A DNA stretch of 64,000 nt from JAKFWF01 sp963732635 (GTDB lineage Bacteria; Pseudomonadota; Alphaproteobacteria; Rhizobiales; Hyphomicrobiaceae). Both the position numbers and the translations under genes were made by a program. The stretch covers positions 353,708 through 417,707 of the forward strand of contig CAVTAL010000007.1 in the NCBI GenBank assembly GCA_963732635.1, read 5' to 3'. Of the stretch, positions 18,267-27,609 are shown piece by piece; positions within the stretch are counted from its first letter, which is position 1, and each line of letters opens with the position of its first letter. The notes under the pieces were generated by a model. That model did not search any database. It was not told the origin of the DNA and saw only the letters and a program-made list of their open reading frames with translations.

Positions 18267-19423
18267 TGGCGCTGGGCTCCCTGCGATTGCGTTTCGAATC
18301 CAGGCAGTGGGGCCAGGCTCTTCGAACGCAGACCCAGCACCTTGAAGCGCGTGCCCATGCTGTCGGGCGCGATCAACCGTGCGACGCCGCTCTCGATCTC
18401 GGCAGCGCGCGAAGGGTTCGCCGCCATCAGCTTGTGCGCCCGCTCGACGATGCCGAGGCGCCCCAGAAATTCAGCCTGGGTGATCGGGCCGTCGACGGCG
18501 AGGCCGGCCCGCTGCCGCCTTGCGCGCAATGTCCGCGAAATCGACTTGCGCCGACAGATCGGCTTCGCCGGGCGAGGTCAGCGGATGCTCATGGGCGTGA
18601 TTGCGCACGGCCTGCAGGGTATCGCCGAAGGCCGATTTCTCGTGACCGTAGTCGATGACGACCATTGCCATGGGGGCAGTGCGGGCCAACGCACCCAATG
18701 TTTCGAGCAGGACGGTCGTCGAAATGCTCTCCCGGATCGATCCTTCGGGCGTCGTTTGGTGCGGTGTAATTGTTGGCTTGCCGATGAGGTCGTATGATGG
18801 GGCCGATTCAGGCGCGGGATTGAGTTCGTCGGCGAAAGCAAGGTGGCCGGCCCGATCAATGACGATGCAACGCTCTTCGTAGCGGCCGCCCGTCATGATC
18901 CATTGCGCCACCGGCAGCGCATCGAAGAATTCATTGGCGATGATTATTGTGGCGCCAGCGAGGGCACTGACATCGGGGCTCCAAGTCACCGGCACGCCGG
19001 TTGTCGCCAGCGCTGCCTTCTGCATCGCGATCAAAGGTTCCGACGCTTCGACGCAGGTGGCACTTCAAGCCGGCATGGAAGCCCGGCAGCTTAGCGGTCG
19101 CGCGCAGGCAGTCGCGCATCAAGGTGCCACGGCCCGGACCGAGTTCCGCCAGTGTGTACCGATGCCGGTGCACCCATCAGATCGCGCCACACCACGGCCG
19201 ACCACAGGCCAATCAGTTCGCCGAAAGTCTGGCTGATCTCGGGCGCGGTGATGAAGTCGCCGGCCTGCCCCAGCGGCAGTCGTGTCGCATAGTAGCCATG
19301 GTTTGGATCCCACAGGCAGCGTCGCATGTATTCGGCGGCAGGCATTGGCCCATCGCGCGCGATATCAGCTGCGAGCGCCAGCGCCAGGGGCGTCATGCGC
19401 CGCGCTGCCGGATCGTAACTCAC
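18263..19423 (-). pseudogene. MidA/NDUFAF7-like SAM-dependent methyltransferase, frame broken by three +1 insertions
   Basis: Four overlapping frames give one protein. The N-terminal part has DPNHGYYATRLPLGQAGDF and the typical ITAPEISQTFGELIG; next comes the SAM motif LAELGPGRGTLMRD; then IIIANEFFDALPVAQW; then the C-terminal DGPITQAEFLGRLGI. Each junction (about 19155, 19050 and 18500) is restored by removing one base. Homologues methylate an arginine of a respiratory complex I subunit. Order and overlaps with lgt (GTGA) and pgeF (ATGA) are preserved, and the residues are otherwise conserved, so I think the insertions are sequencing errors. Start is GTG 19423 or ATG 19396. Confidence 0.85.
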
Positions 19424-20304
19424 GCAGCGACCTTCTGGGCCGCCCGTGCCCGCATGACGAACCAAACGCCTAGCATGATCATCGGGATTGAATAGGCGAT
19501 GCCGGGCGTCAATATACCCTTGGTGAATGCGTGCTGCGCATCGGGCTCGCGGAAGAACTCGCAGAACGAGCGCGCCACGCCGTAGCCGGCGAGGAACACG
19601 CCGGTGACGGTTCCGGGTGATTTCAGCGCCAGCTTCTTGTGAGTGAGTACACGTAGCAGCAGAAATAGCGCCAAGCCTTCCAGCGTCGCCTCGTAGAGTT
19701 GGCTTGGGTGCCGGGTCATCGTACCGGCATCGGGAAACGCCATCGACCACGGCACGGTGCTGGGTCGCCCCCACAACTCGCCGTTGATGAAGTTGGCCAG
19801 CCGGCCGAACATCAACCCCAGCGGCACGGCCGCCGCGCACGAGTCCATCGCGCTCAATACCGACACTTTGTAAAAGCGGGAGAACAACCAAATTGCGATG
19901 CCGGTGCCGAGCAGGGCGCCATGAAAGGCCATGCCGCCCTTCCATACCTGCGGGATCAGCCACGGATTTTTCAGATAAAAACCCGGTTCATAAAACAGGA
20001 TCGAGCCCAGCCGGCCACCGACGATCACGCCCACCGTCATGAACAGCAGCAGGTCGTCGGCGCGTTCGGGCTTGAACGGCGCGGTGTCGGCGGGCCACAA
20101 TGCGGGCGTAGACAACAGCCGCCTGATATAGAGCCAGCCGAGCAGCAGTCCGGCGCTATAGGCAAGGCCATACCACTTGACCACCACCGGGCCGATTTCG
20201 AGCGCGACCGGATCGATCGCCGGAAAAGGAATTGATAGGAACAGGCTCAAGGGTGGCCTCTGTTGTTTATCGAGCGGCAGGGCAACGCTTGAACGTTGGC
20301 TCAT
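19420..20304 (-). CDS. lgt: Prolipoprotein diacylglyceryl transferase
   Basis: About 294 residues with seven or so membrane segments. The Lgt signature GRLANFINGELWGR and the conserved KGGMAFHGALLG (catalytic histidine) and RHPSQLYEA are present. It transfers diacylglycerol from phosphatidylglycerol to the lipobox cysteine of lipoproteins, for example the one encoded at 16216-17250. The start is unsure: ATG 20304 gives a longer N-terminus than usual, and the conserved part begins at FLSIPFPAIDPV, where a TTG is available. It leads the lgt-midA-pgeF group. Confidence 0.95.
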   Translation of the reverse strand: MSQRSSVALPLDKQQRPPLSLFLSIPFPAIDPVALEIGPVVVKWYGLAYSAGLLLGWLYIRRLLSTPALWPADTAPFKPERADDLLLFMTVGVIVGGRLGSILFYEPGFYLKNPWLIPQVWKGGMAFHGALLGTGIAIWLFSRFYKVSVLSAMDSCAAAVPLGLMFGRLANFINGELWGRPSTVPWSMAFPDAGTMTRHPSQLYEATLEGLALFLLLRVLTHKKLALKSPGTVTGVFLAGYGVARSFCEFFREPDAQHAFTKGILTPGIAYSIPMIMLGVWFVMRARAAQKVAA

Positions 20305-20345
20305 GTCGGCGCATATCAAGCATGGAAGTCGAACGAGAGCCAGCC

Positions 20346-20612
20346 ATGACCCAAACCAACAACCGTTTCCTTGACGATGTCGCGCGCTTGATGACCGATG
20401 CTGCGGGCGCCGCGCAAGGGGTGAGGCGCGAGGTCGAGACGATTATGAAGTCGCAGGGCGAACGTGTGCTCAACGGCATGGATGTCGTCCGCCGCGAGGA
20501 CTTCGAAATCGTCAAGGCGATGGCGGAGAAGGCACGCAGCGAGAACGAGCGTCTCGAAGCCCGCATCGCGGCGCTTGAAGCCCGGTTGGGCGTGCTCTCC
20601 CAGCAAGCCTGA
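20346..20612 (+). CDS. UbiK-like accessory factor (BMFP domain)
   Basis: An 88-residue protein with the BMFP layout: an amphipathic N-terminal helix (FLDDVARLMTDAAGAAQGV), the middle VLNGMDVVRREDFEIVKAMAEKA cut by short breaks, and a C-terminal coiled coil (NERLEARIAALEARLG). UbiK of E. coli assists ubiquinone synthesis and trimerises through the coiled coil. It diverges from lgt. ATG 20346 is preferred; ATG 20322 is in frame upstream. Confidence 0.85.
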   Translation: MTQTNNRFLDDVARLMTDAAGAAQGVRREVETIMKSQGERVLNGMDVVRREDFEIVKAMAEKARSENERLEARIAALEARLGVLSQQA

Positions 20613-20884
20613 GACGGTCGAGCGGCGGCCCGAAGTGATTTGCCGAAAACGTCCAGTATTTGCACAAGTCGTCCACAGTCTATCCCCGCATTTTTGCTGC
20701 GGTTTCCCACAGCCATGGGCTTTTTTTCGCCTTTGCCCGCGCGCCGTCACTTTGCCGGTGGACAATGCAGGCATGTGCTTGCGCATCACCGGCTGCTGCT
20801 GCTTTCGTCGCCCGTGTTGATTTGCGGCAAGCGGGCACTTCGAGTGTCCGACAGCCGGCAGGCGCAACGGACCGGGGATCGCGA

Positions 20885-21382
20885 ATGGCATCGGCTGAGC
20901 TTAGATTCGAGCGCGTGAGCAATCCGATCGATCTGGTCGAGCATGTCGCCGCGACCCACGACTGGCCTTGCGAGCGCGCGAGCGAGGACGAACTGACGCT
21001 TGTCGTCGCCGGTAGCTGGACGGACTACAATGTCTCGCTCAATTGGCGCGACGATCTGGAAGCCCTGCACCTTGCCTGCGCGTTTGACTTCAAGGTGCCC
21101 GATAACCGCCTGCCGGAAATTTATCGGCTGGTCGCGCAGATCAACGAGCAAATGTGGCTGGGCCATTTCGACGTCTGGACCCAGGATGGTCTGATCATGT
21201 TTCGGCATGGTTTGATGCTGAACGGCGCGGTGGCAACCGCTCGGCAATGCGAGGCGCTCTTGAAAGCCGCGCTTGAAGCATGTGAGCGCTACTATCAGGC
21301 CTTCCAATTTGTCGTCTGGGCAGGCAAGGAAAGTCGCGAGGCACTGGTCTCCACGATGTTCCAGACGGAAGGCCAGGCTTGA
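20885..21382 (+). CDS. YbjN-domain protein
   Basis: A 165-residue protein with an almost full-length YbjN domain (FERVSNPIDLVEHVAATHDW at the start, then GHFDVWTQDGLIMFRHGL and the helical C-terminus). In alphaproteobacteria it lies next to proC, as here; its role is unclear, with suggestions of a type III chaperone-like or sensory fold. No signal peptide or membrane segment is seen. proC follows after 31 bases on the same strand, so they are probably cotranscribed. The start fits the conserved N-terminus. Confidence 0.88.
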   Translation: MASAELRFERVSNPIDLVEHVAATHDWPCERASEDELTLVVAGSWTDYNVSLNWRDDLEALHLACAFDFKVPDNRLPEIYRLVAQINEQMWLGHFDVWTQDGLIMFRHGLMLNGAVATARQCEALLKAALEACERYYQAFQFVVWAGKESREALVSTMFQTEGQA

Positions 21383-21413
21383 GGGTTCACGTTCCCAGTT
21401 CGGAGTAGTGCAA

Positions 21414-22238
21414 ATGAGTATTGCGTTGAATGGTCCGTTGGCCCTGATCGGCGCCGGCAAGATGGGCGGCGCGATGATCGCCGGCTGGTTGGCGCGCGGG
21501 CTCGATCCGAAGCTGGTGTACGTGCAGGATCCGGGCCCGCCGCCCGAGGTCGCGGCGCTGTTGGCGAAGCACGGCATTCAGGTTCATGCAAAGTTGCCTG
21601 CTGCAATGCCGGAACCGGCCGTGCTGCTGGTAGCGGTCAAGCCGCAGGTAATGGAAGAAGTGTTTCCGCCGGTGGCTAGGCGTGCCGGTGCCTCGACCGT
21701 GGTGCTTTCGATCGCAGCCGGTCGGCCGATCGCGAGCTTCGCAAAACATCTGCCTGCCGATGCCGCCATCATTCGGGCAATGCCGAATACACCCGCCGCG
21801 GTCGGCCGGGGCATCACGGTGTGCTGCCCCAACAGCCGCGTCACGCCGGCGCAACGTCAACTCGCGACCGAATTGCTGTCGGCGGTCGGCGAGGTCGGCT
21901 GGGTCGAAGACGAGGCGATGATCGACGGTGTCACCGCAGTGTCGGGTTCCGGTCCGGCCTATGTTTTCCTGCTCGCTGAGTGTCTGGCCAAGGCCGGAAT
22001 CGCCGTCGGACTTGAGCCGGCACTGGCGCGGCAACTGGCAGATGCAACCGTTGCGGGTTCGGGAGAATTGCTGCGTCGTAGCGGCGAAGATCCAGCCATC
22101 CTCCGCAAGAACGTAACGTCGCCGAACGGTACGACGGCTGCGGCCCTCGGCGTGCTCATGGGTGACAACGGGCTGCAGCAGCTGATGGATTCGGCGGTGG
22201 CGGCTGCGACTAAACGAAGCCGTGAACTCAGCACCTGA
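21414..22238 (+). CDS. proC: Pyrroline-5-carboxylate reductase
   Basis: A 274-residue enzyme that reduces 1-pyrroline-5-carboxylate to L-proline with NAD(P)H, the last step of proline synthesis. The Rossmann motif LIGAGKMGGAMIAGW is at residues 10-24, AMPNTPAAVGRG in the middle, and the P5CR signature GSGPAYVFLLAE and TSPNGTTAAAL in the dimerising C-terminal domain. GGAG lies upstream of ATG 21414. It appears cotranscribed with the ybjN-like gene. Confidence 0.97.
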   Translation: MSIALNGPLALIGAGKMGGAMIAGWLARGLDPKLVYVQDPGPPPEVAALLAKHGIQVHAKLPAAMPEPAVLLVAVKPQVMEEVFPPVARRAGASTVVLSIAAGRPIASFAKHLPADAAIIRAMPNTPAAVGRGITVCCPNSRVTPAQRQLATELLSAVGEVGWVEDEAMIDGVTAVSGSGPAYVFLLAECLAKAGIAVGLEPALARQLADATVAGSGELLRRSGEDPAILRKNVTSPNGTTAAALGVLMGDNGLQQLMDSAVAAATKRSRELST

Positions 22239-22301
22239 TCCGTTGTCGCCATTCGAGCCTTATAGTGGTGTGATCGAGTTTCGCGCGACGGAGGTAGCCC
22301 C

Positions 22302-22973
22302 ATGATCGACCCGACCACATCGAAAGGCCGCATCATCACTGCGGCGTTGCGTCTGGCCGCCGAGCGTCCCTGGGGCGAGGTGTCGATGCTCGACATTGCG
22401 GATGCCGCCGGCATCGGCATGGTCGACCTGCGTCGCGAATTCGGTGCCAAATCCGCGATTGTGTCGGGTTTTGCACGGGCGATCGACGACGTCGTTCTGG
22501 AGAAGGCGGTGCGGCCGCAACCCGGCACGTTACCTCGCGATGCCATCTTCGAAGTCATCATGAACCGCTTCGACGCCATGGAACCTTATAAGGCCGGCTT
22601 GAAGTCGATTTTCGCCGGGCTCGGTTTCGATACCGATCTGGCGCGACGGTTGTTTGCTTCCCAGGCCTGGATGCTGAATGCGGCTGGGGTGCCGCTCGAT
22701 GGGGTGGGGGGCACCGTCCGCGTATTTGGGTTGGCGTCGGTCTACACATCAGTTTTTCGCACTTGGCTCGAAGATGACGATGTCGGTCTTGCCCGCACTA
22801 TGGCCGCGCTCGACCGGCGCCTGCGTCGAGGCGAGCAGAGCTTGCAGACGTTCGATGGCATTTGCGGTGCGCTGACGCGGATCTTCGGATCGTTCACGGC
22901 CAGTCGGCCCAGCCCCACCGCCGCCGCGTCCGAGGGCTCCGCGACCGACATGGATGGGACAAAAACCATCTAA
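22302..22973 (+). CDS. TetR-family-like regulator, COQ9-related
   Basis: A 223-residue protein. Residues 8-55 form a TetR-type HTH (GRIITAALRLAAERPWGEVS, ADAAGIGMVDLRREFGAKS). The C-terminal ligand or dimerisation region resembles rpsU-divergently-transcribed/COQ9-like proteins, and it ends with a serine/alanine-rich tail. It starts 63 bases after proC with ATG 22302. A target cannot be deduced. It is the last core gene before the tRNA and the mobile region. Confidence 0.85.
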   Translation: MIDPTTSKGRIITAALRLAAERPWGEVSMLDIADAAGIGMVDLRREFGAKSAIVSGFARAIDDVVLEKAVRPQPGTLPRDAIFEVIMNRFDAMEPYKAGLKSIFAGLGFDTDLARRLFASQAWMLNAAGVPLDGVGGTVRVFGLASVYTSVFRTWLEDDDVGLARTMAALDRRLRRGEQSLQTFDGICGALTRIFGSFTASRPSPTAAASEGSATDMDGTKTI

Positions 22974-23079
22974 TCGGTTGGGCGCGCGATTAGCCCCTTG
23001 CGCTTCTGTGCATCACCGATTAGGAGATGGCTCCCGGTCGTACGGACGCAGCTCTCCGCTGCCGACACGATCAGGTTTA

Positions 23080-23156
23080 GCGCCCGTAGCTCAGCTGGAT
23101 AGAGCACCAGACTACGAATTTGGGGGTCAGAGGTTCGAATCCTTTCGGGCGCGCCA
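23080..23156 (+). tRNA. tRNA-Arg(ACG)
   Basis: The 77-nt cloverleaf has acceptor GCGCCCG/CGGGCGC, D-arm AGCTCAGCTGGAT, anticodon stem CCAGA/TTTGG with loop CTACGAA giving anticodon ACG, T-loop GGTTCGAATCC, and encoded CCA at 23154-23156. It is followed after 55 bases by an integrase gene pointing towards it, the standard layout of a tRNA attachment site. I did not find a second copy of its 3' end in the window. Confidence 0.95.
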
Positions 23157-23186
23157 TCAATATCCCAATAAATTCAGCGTGTTGGC

Positions 23187-23206
23187 ATGAGAACAAATGT
23201 TCTCAT
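23187..23206. terminator. Hairpin between tRNA-Arg and integrase
   Basis: ATGAGAAC-AAAT-GTTCTCAT is a perfect 8-bp stem with 4-nt loop, placed between the tRNA end and the integrase stop at 23212. It may end tRNA and integrase transcription. Immediately beyond it TCATTCTGACTC occurs twice (23212 and 23237), 25 bases apart. Confidence 0.45.
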
Positions 23207-23211
23207 CAGCC

Positions 23212-24442
23212 TCATTCTGACTCGCGTATCCGGTGCTCATTCTGACTCTCGTTCCGGGCGTGTTCTAATTCCTGCACCCAAGCCCGTCGTTTTCGGGTAG
23301 CCGCGAGGCGCTGGGCGTCGGTCTTCTTCACATACCCGCGCGCAGCATCCGGGCGTGCGATGCCCGGACAGGCTCATAACGCCCTGTTCGGTCAATTCGG
23401 CATCGCCAAGTTCCGTCATGCCGCCGTGCCTGCAGGCGGTCATGGTGACGTGCTCGGCAAGGCCCGCTCGCGCGTCTGGCTTCCCGCACAATCCGCTTGG
23501 CATACGAGAACGAGTAGGGCCGTGCTGCACCGCGCTCACCGAGGGTGGCGACGATCGGGATTGCGATCTTGGCAAGGTCGGACAGCAGCGCCTTCGAGTT
23601 CGGGGTAGAATTGCTCGCCTGCCGACCTCCAAGCGGGTGCCAGACGATCTCACCGGTCTTGTGATGAACGATCCGGACGTGGTTGGGCCGCTCGGGTGGC
23701 CGGTAATCGGACCAGCGCAAATGGCCAGCCAGGATGTTCTCCGGGCGCTGCAGCCACTCGAAGCAGACCAGCGGCACGATCGCCAGATGAGGATGGCCAA
23801 AGTCGCGAATGGCTGCACTCAGGGCAAAGGCTTCGGCGCGGGTCGCGTGCTGGATGGTGGCGGTGGAGCGGAACCGCGTCAGGCCGACGAACGGGTTCGA
23901 TGGCACGAACTGATGGGGATGGGTGCGCTGCACCACCGTCCATGCCTTCTTGGCAATGTCGATGGTAGTGGTTGGCGCGGCGCAGCTTGGTGCCCTCCTT
24001 GCCGCCGCGGAGGGCCTCGTAGATCTTGTCGACGGCGGCCGGCGTGATCGATCGCGCCGGCAGTGAGCCAAGCCGATCGCCGGCTTTGGTCGGGATGTCG
24101 GCGAGCAAGTCTCAGCTGATAGCGGTAGCTCGGCTTGGTTCGCGCCTTGAGCTTTTCGAATGCGGGCGAGCGGGAGTAGGTTTCCAGCCACCAGTCGACC
24201 GTCCCGAACCGCCTTGCAGCCTCGGGCGAGCGGTCTGCTTTGCGCCCGTCGCGCCATGCGTCGAGATGGGCGTTGAGCTGGTCAGCGCGCGCTATTGCAG
24301 CTCCGTAGTCGATGCCAAGGGCCTCCCGATGCAGCGAAAAGCCATTGGCGATGTCGCTCTTGCGGGCATTCCAATAGTAGGCGCCTTGGCCGTTCTTCAG
24401 GCGCTTGGCGATCATGTAGCGGGGCCAGCCGGCCGGCTTCAC
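23212..24442 (-). pseudogene. Tyrosine recombinase/integrase of a tRNA-Arg island, frame broken
   Basis: The joined frames give about 400 residues: N-terminal PAGWPRYMIAKRLKNGQGAY and DYGAAIARADQLNAHLDAWR, the core FVPSNPFVGL and CFEWLQRPENIL, and the catalytic C-terminus DACR-like TACRHGGMTELGDAELTEQG, SLSGHRTP and RGYVKKTD (nucleophile Tyr). At least five frame changes occur, near 24110, 23980, 23480 and 23350. The likely GTG start 24442 overlaps the TGA of the upstream HTH gene. It should excise and insert the island at the tRNA-Arg 3' end. With so many lesions it is either decayed or badly sequenced. Confidence 0.8.
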
Positions 24443-24678
24443 AACACGTCTGCGGCGTCGCGGACGTTCGACGGTCGGCGGGACGCCCGATCGATCGCCG
24501 CGTCGAGATCCTCCTTCAGCCATCGCTCGCCCTTTCCGACCAATCTGATGGGTGCCGGCCATATTGTACCCACAGCGCGGCGGAACGCATCAACGGATCG
24601 CTCGTCGACATAGGCGGCGGCCGTCGCTGCCCGCATCAGTCGTGGCCAGGCTCCTGGATTGTGCGTCTGGTGCGACAT
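24439..24678 (-). CDS. AlpA-like small HTH protein (putative excisionase/regulator)
   Basis: A 79-residue protein whose centre (ATAAAYVDERSVDAFRRAV, GKGERWLKEDLDAAID) resembles MerR/AlpA-type HTH_17 DNA-binding domains used by excisionases. It overlaps the integrase start by four bases, so the two are probably translated together, fitting a directionality factor. The same arrangement is common ahead of integrases in rhizobial islands. Specific DNA targets are not known. Confidence 0.75.
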   Translation of the reverse strand: MSHQTHNPGAWPRLMRAATAAAYVDERSVDAFRRAVGTIWPAPIRLVGKGERWLKEDLDAAIDRASRRPSNVRDAADVL

Positions 24679-24690
24679 GGCGGCCGACGC

Positions 24691-25074
24691 TCATGCCTCC
24701 CGGTCGGCTGGACAGCCATTGATCGTCACGATCGGTGCCCTGCCGAGCTTGCGCTCGACGGTGATCAGCCCAGCTCCCTCCAGCCAACGCAGCGCCCGAT
24801 ATTTGGCATTGCGGTCGAGGCCGAAGCGCTGCCCGGTCGATATTGCGAAGCGGGACCGACAGCCGAACTGCGGAGCCCGGCCGCGAACCAGAGCGCGATG
24901 CCGGCATGCAGCGACTTTGCCAGGCAGCCGCGCAGCAACGCTCAGCCAGTTGAGCGGAATCGGCCCCTGCAGGAAGCGCTCGCCGTTTGGCGGCCCGCGG
25001 AACGGCTTTCGAATGCGGTTGCGCGGTCTTGGCAGCTGAGTGCGAAGCCGGAATCGAGGATCAATAGGAGGCAT
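24691..25074 (-). pseudogene. Small winged-helix-like island protein, frame disturbed
   Basis: About 127 residues. The start, ATG 25074, has a strong AAGGAGG nine bases upstream. The N-terminal part contains RFLQGPIPLNWLSVAARLPGK and the C-terminal part AKYRALRWLEGAGLITVERK followed by GRAPIVTI, which is typical of a winged HTH. The middle appears out of frame (the neighbouring frame reads SGIALWF-type and VRLSVPLRNIDRAAL-like sequence), so two compensating indels are probable near 24905 and 24840. It lies between the polymerase and the HTH gene of the integrase module and is probably a regulator. Confidence 0.65.
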
Positions 25075-25088
25075 CTGAGCTATCCTCC

Positions 25089-26831
25089 TTAGATCATATA
25101 ATGAGATGGGACGGGGGCTCGCGGGTGAGCAGGTTCTGTCGCGCTCGCGAACAGGTCCCGCGGTTGGGCCAAGTGCCATGTTGAATCGGCGGACCAGATC
25201 GCTTGGCCGCGTGGCTCGGTCCACCGGTCCGGCGCCTTCACAACCCGCACGTCGGTTCGAAGCTCAAAGCCATCGAGAACCGTCGCGCTGGCTTCCGCCA
25301 TGAATTGCTGTGTGCGCGCAACGGCTTGGTCGATCTCGTCGATCGGTGCCTCGATCAGCAGAGCGTCATGATTGGGCGCGCAAACCTTAATGCCGCCTCT
25401 CGGTGGCAAGGCAGCAGGCGAGCCTCAGCATCTCGGCGCCGTTCGCCTGCATGGGAAAGTTGCGCAGTGATCGCGGATTGGCCCCGGCGCCAACGGCGAT
25501 GCGCCAGCCGAACGGTGGAAACCAGTTCCCGGTGCAGAAGCGCGTGGCTCTCGATGCCGTCGGACCAGGACCAGAACCGGGGAAAGGTCTTCCGGTGCAT
25601 CGCCAGCAAGCCGGCGGCGCGCTGCTCGGAGCAATTGAGCTGACGGGCCAGTGTCGCTGCCCCCATGCCATTCAGAACGCCGAGCGCGCAGGCTTTGAAT
25701 TGGGTCCGCTCCTGGGGGTGGCTCGTGGCAGTAGCGCCCTGCGACAGAACCCCGGCGGCAATTGCCATAGCGACGTAGGGATCGCCAGTGAGGTAGGCAG
25801 CCTGCATGGCACGGTCTTCGGACAGGGCAGCGGCGATGCCAAATTCCTGCTGCTGCCAATCGACATAGGCGAGGGCCATGCCGGCTTGCGGCTTGATAAG
25901 ATGGCGCGCCCATTTGGCTGGCCCCAGGATCGACTCCTTTGCGCTGGGCTGATTGCGGCCGGTGCTCGACGCGAACGGCCGTAGCGGGGCTCGATTACGA
26001 CCATCGCTTGCCGATCGCGAGCATTGCCGGATCGAAGCCGGTGAGTGTCGTGCGCAGTTCCTTGATTGGACCCAGCACCGGATAGATGCGCGCCATCTCC
26101 TTGAATGCATCATTGCCGAGGTCGAGTTGGCCCGATGCGAGGCGCGGCCAAGGGATTGCCCGTTGGGCAACCCACCTCGTGAAGGCTTCAAGGTCAAAGC
26201 GGCGGCCCGAATAGAAGCTAAAATTCTGACCGATGTTGCGAATGACGTGATCGCGGATCAGCGGCCAGCCGATCCTCAACTGCTGGACCGTCTCAGAATT
26301 GACGGGCACGCCATTGGCTTCGACCTTGGCAACGGCGACCAGATAGCGCCCTCTGAACAATGCGTGGTTCAAAACCAACAGGGGCAGCATCGTCTTAAAT
26401 AACGCTGACGCTGCATCCAGGCGTCGGCGGAGTTGCCGTGGCGATGTTGTGGCGCCAATGGCGCCAGTGGTCGAGAGGCCGAACCAGAGCAAGGCGCCAC
26501 CGAGACCGCCGACTACCGGTGCAGTATTCCCGTTCGTCATTTTCCGAAATTCGACCATCAGGTCGATGACCCGTGCGGGTGGCGGCCAGCCCAGGCTGAG
26601 ATGAACGCCAGCCACCGCTGTTCCGTCGATCGTTATCAAAAGGCAATCAGGGGCCGTCGGATAGGGTGGCCCGTTGATCTGCCTGAGTGCCGGCATGCCG
26701 ATCTCTACAACTTGCTGTGTCGAATGATCGATTGCGGTCATCAGCAATGGCTCCGAGCACTCGCCATGTTGTTTGGCGGTTGCCACAACGACAATCCAGA
26801 GAGCGGAAAAGTATTGGTGCAAGGGGGCCAT
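25089..26831 (-). pseudogene. Family-A DNA polymerase of the island, frame broken
   Basis: Joining frames gives about 580 residues. Motif A is LAYVDWQQQEFG (catalytic Asp), followed by LTGDPYVAMA; motif B is RTQFKACALGVLNGMG (Lys on the O-helix); motif C is VCAPNHDALLIEAP. The N-terminal part starting MAPLHQYF aligns with an exonuclease-like region but I cannot see all its acidic residues. Insertions at about 26005, 25520 and 25400 break the frame; removing one base at each restores it. It differs from chromosomal PolA and belongs to polymerases carried by integrative elements. Its ATG overlaps the TGA of the upstream gene. Confidence 0.8.
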
Positions 26832-27418
26832 CAGAGTTCCCCGCGCAGACGCTGCAGGACGGGATGGTCCATCGTTTCAATGACACGCCCCTTGAAGGCG
26901 ATTGCGAGCAGTTGCGCGAGCGAGAGGTCGGGCCACTTCGGATCGGGGAACAGCGCCTTGGCCTCAAGAACATCGTAAGTACCGGCTGCCATGTTGGCCA
27001 TCAGCCGTATCCATTTGGTTTTGGCGCGCTCAGCGACTTCGAGTGCTACCGAGTTCCACTCGTCAAGCCGGCCCTGTTCGTCGGGCAATTTAATTCCCCA
27101 CAGGAACAGCGTGCCGTGATTGGTGAGCGTCGGGATGAGGACCTTGGCTACCGCCTCGCCTGGCAGATGCGGCGCCAACTCGGGAGCTACGATGAAGCTT
27201 TGTCGATCCTGCTTCAATTCCAGGATGGCCGCTTCGAGTGACATCGTGGGATCGGGATGAGTCCGGAAGAATTCTTGTCGGTTTGGCTTCCGGACCGGCA
27301 CTGAAACCAGGATGCGTTGAACGTCCTGCCCTTCGCCGAAGCGCTGTCCAATGCGGAATTTCTTGGGATCGAACGGGTTCGGTGGGTCGTCATCGTGGGG
27401 ATCTGGAACATCCTTCAT
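26831..27418 (-). CDS. Conserved hypothetical protein of integrase/polymerase islands
   Basis: About 195 residues beginning MKDVPDPHDDD, with an acidic proline-rich N-terminus and then VPVRKPNRQEFFRTHPDP, LFLWGIKLPDEQ, EWNSVALEVAERAKTKWIRL and DPKWPDLSLAQLLAIAF. These are well conserved in similar rhizobial elements as far as I recall, but no enzymatic motif is visible. ATG 27418 has AGGAGG 12 bases upstream. Its stop overlaps the start of the polymerase gene (TGATG), so the two products are likely made together and may work together, for example in replication of the element. Confidence 0.75.
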   Translation of the reverse strand: MKDVPDPHDDDPPNPFDPKKFRIGQRFGEGQDVQRILVSVPVRKPNRQEFFRTHPDPTMSLEAAILELKQDRQSFIVAPELAPHLPGEAVAKVLIPTLTNHGTLFLWGIKLPDEQGRLDEWNSVALEVAERAKTKWIRLMANMAAGTYDVLEAKALFPDPKWPDLSLAQLLAIAFKGRVIETMDHPVLQRLRGEL

Positions 27419-27573
27419 TGCGCGTCTTTCCCTCCTCGTGGCTGCACAGCCCAACTGTGCGACAACGAGCAGTCTGATCAGTCGAGTTGCGTTCGGCCAT
27501 GGCGCGAACCGGACGTCGACGTGACGCAAGCAGCACGAATTATCCAATGAATTCATGGGAGGGTGGTCAGCGA

Positions 27574-27607
27574 ACGTGACGCGGCCGACTGCGTCACGTG
27601 ACGCGGC
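27574..27607. repeat. Inverted and direct repeat between the defence operon and integrase module
   Basis: ACGTGACGC (27574-27582) and its complement GCGTCACGT (27591-27599) form a 9-bp dyad with an 8-nt centre. GTGACGCGGC also occurs twice in direct orientation (27576 and 27598). It lies 3 bases beyond the stop of the QueC-like gene. It may be a terminator stem, a protein-binding site or an insertion boundary. Confidence 0.5.
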
Positions 27608-27609
27608 GT

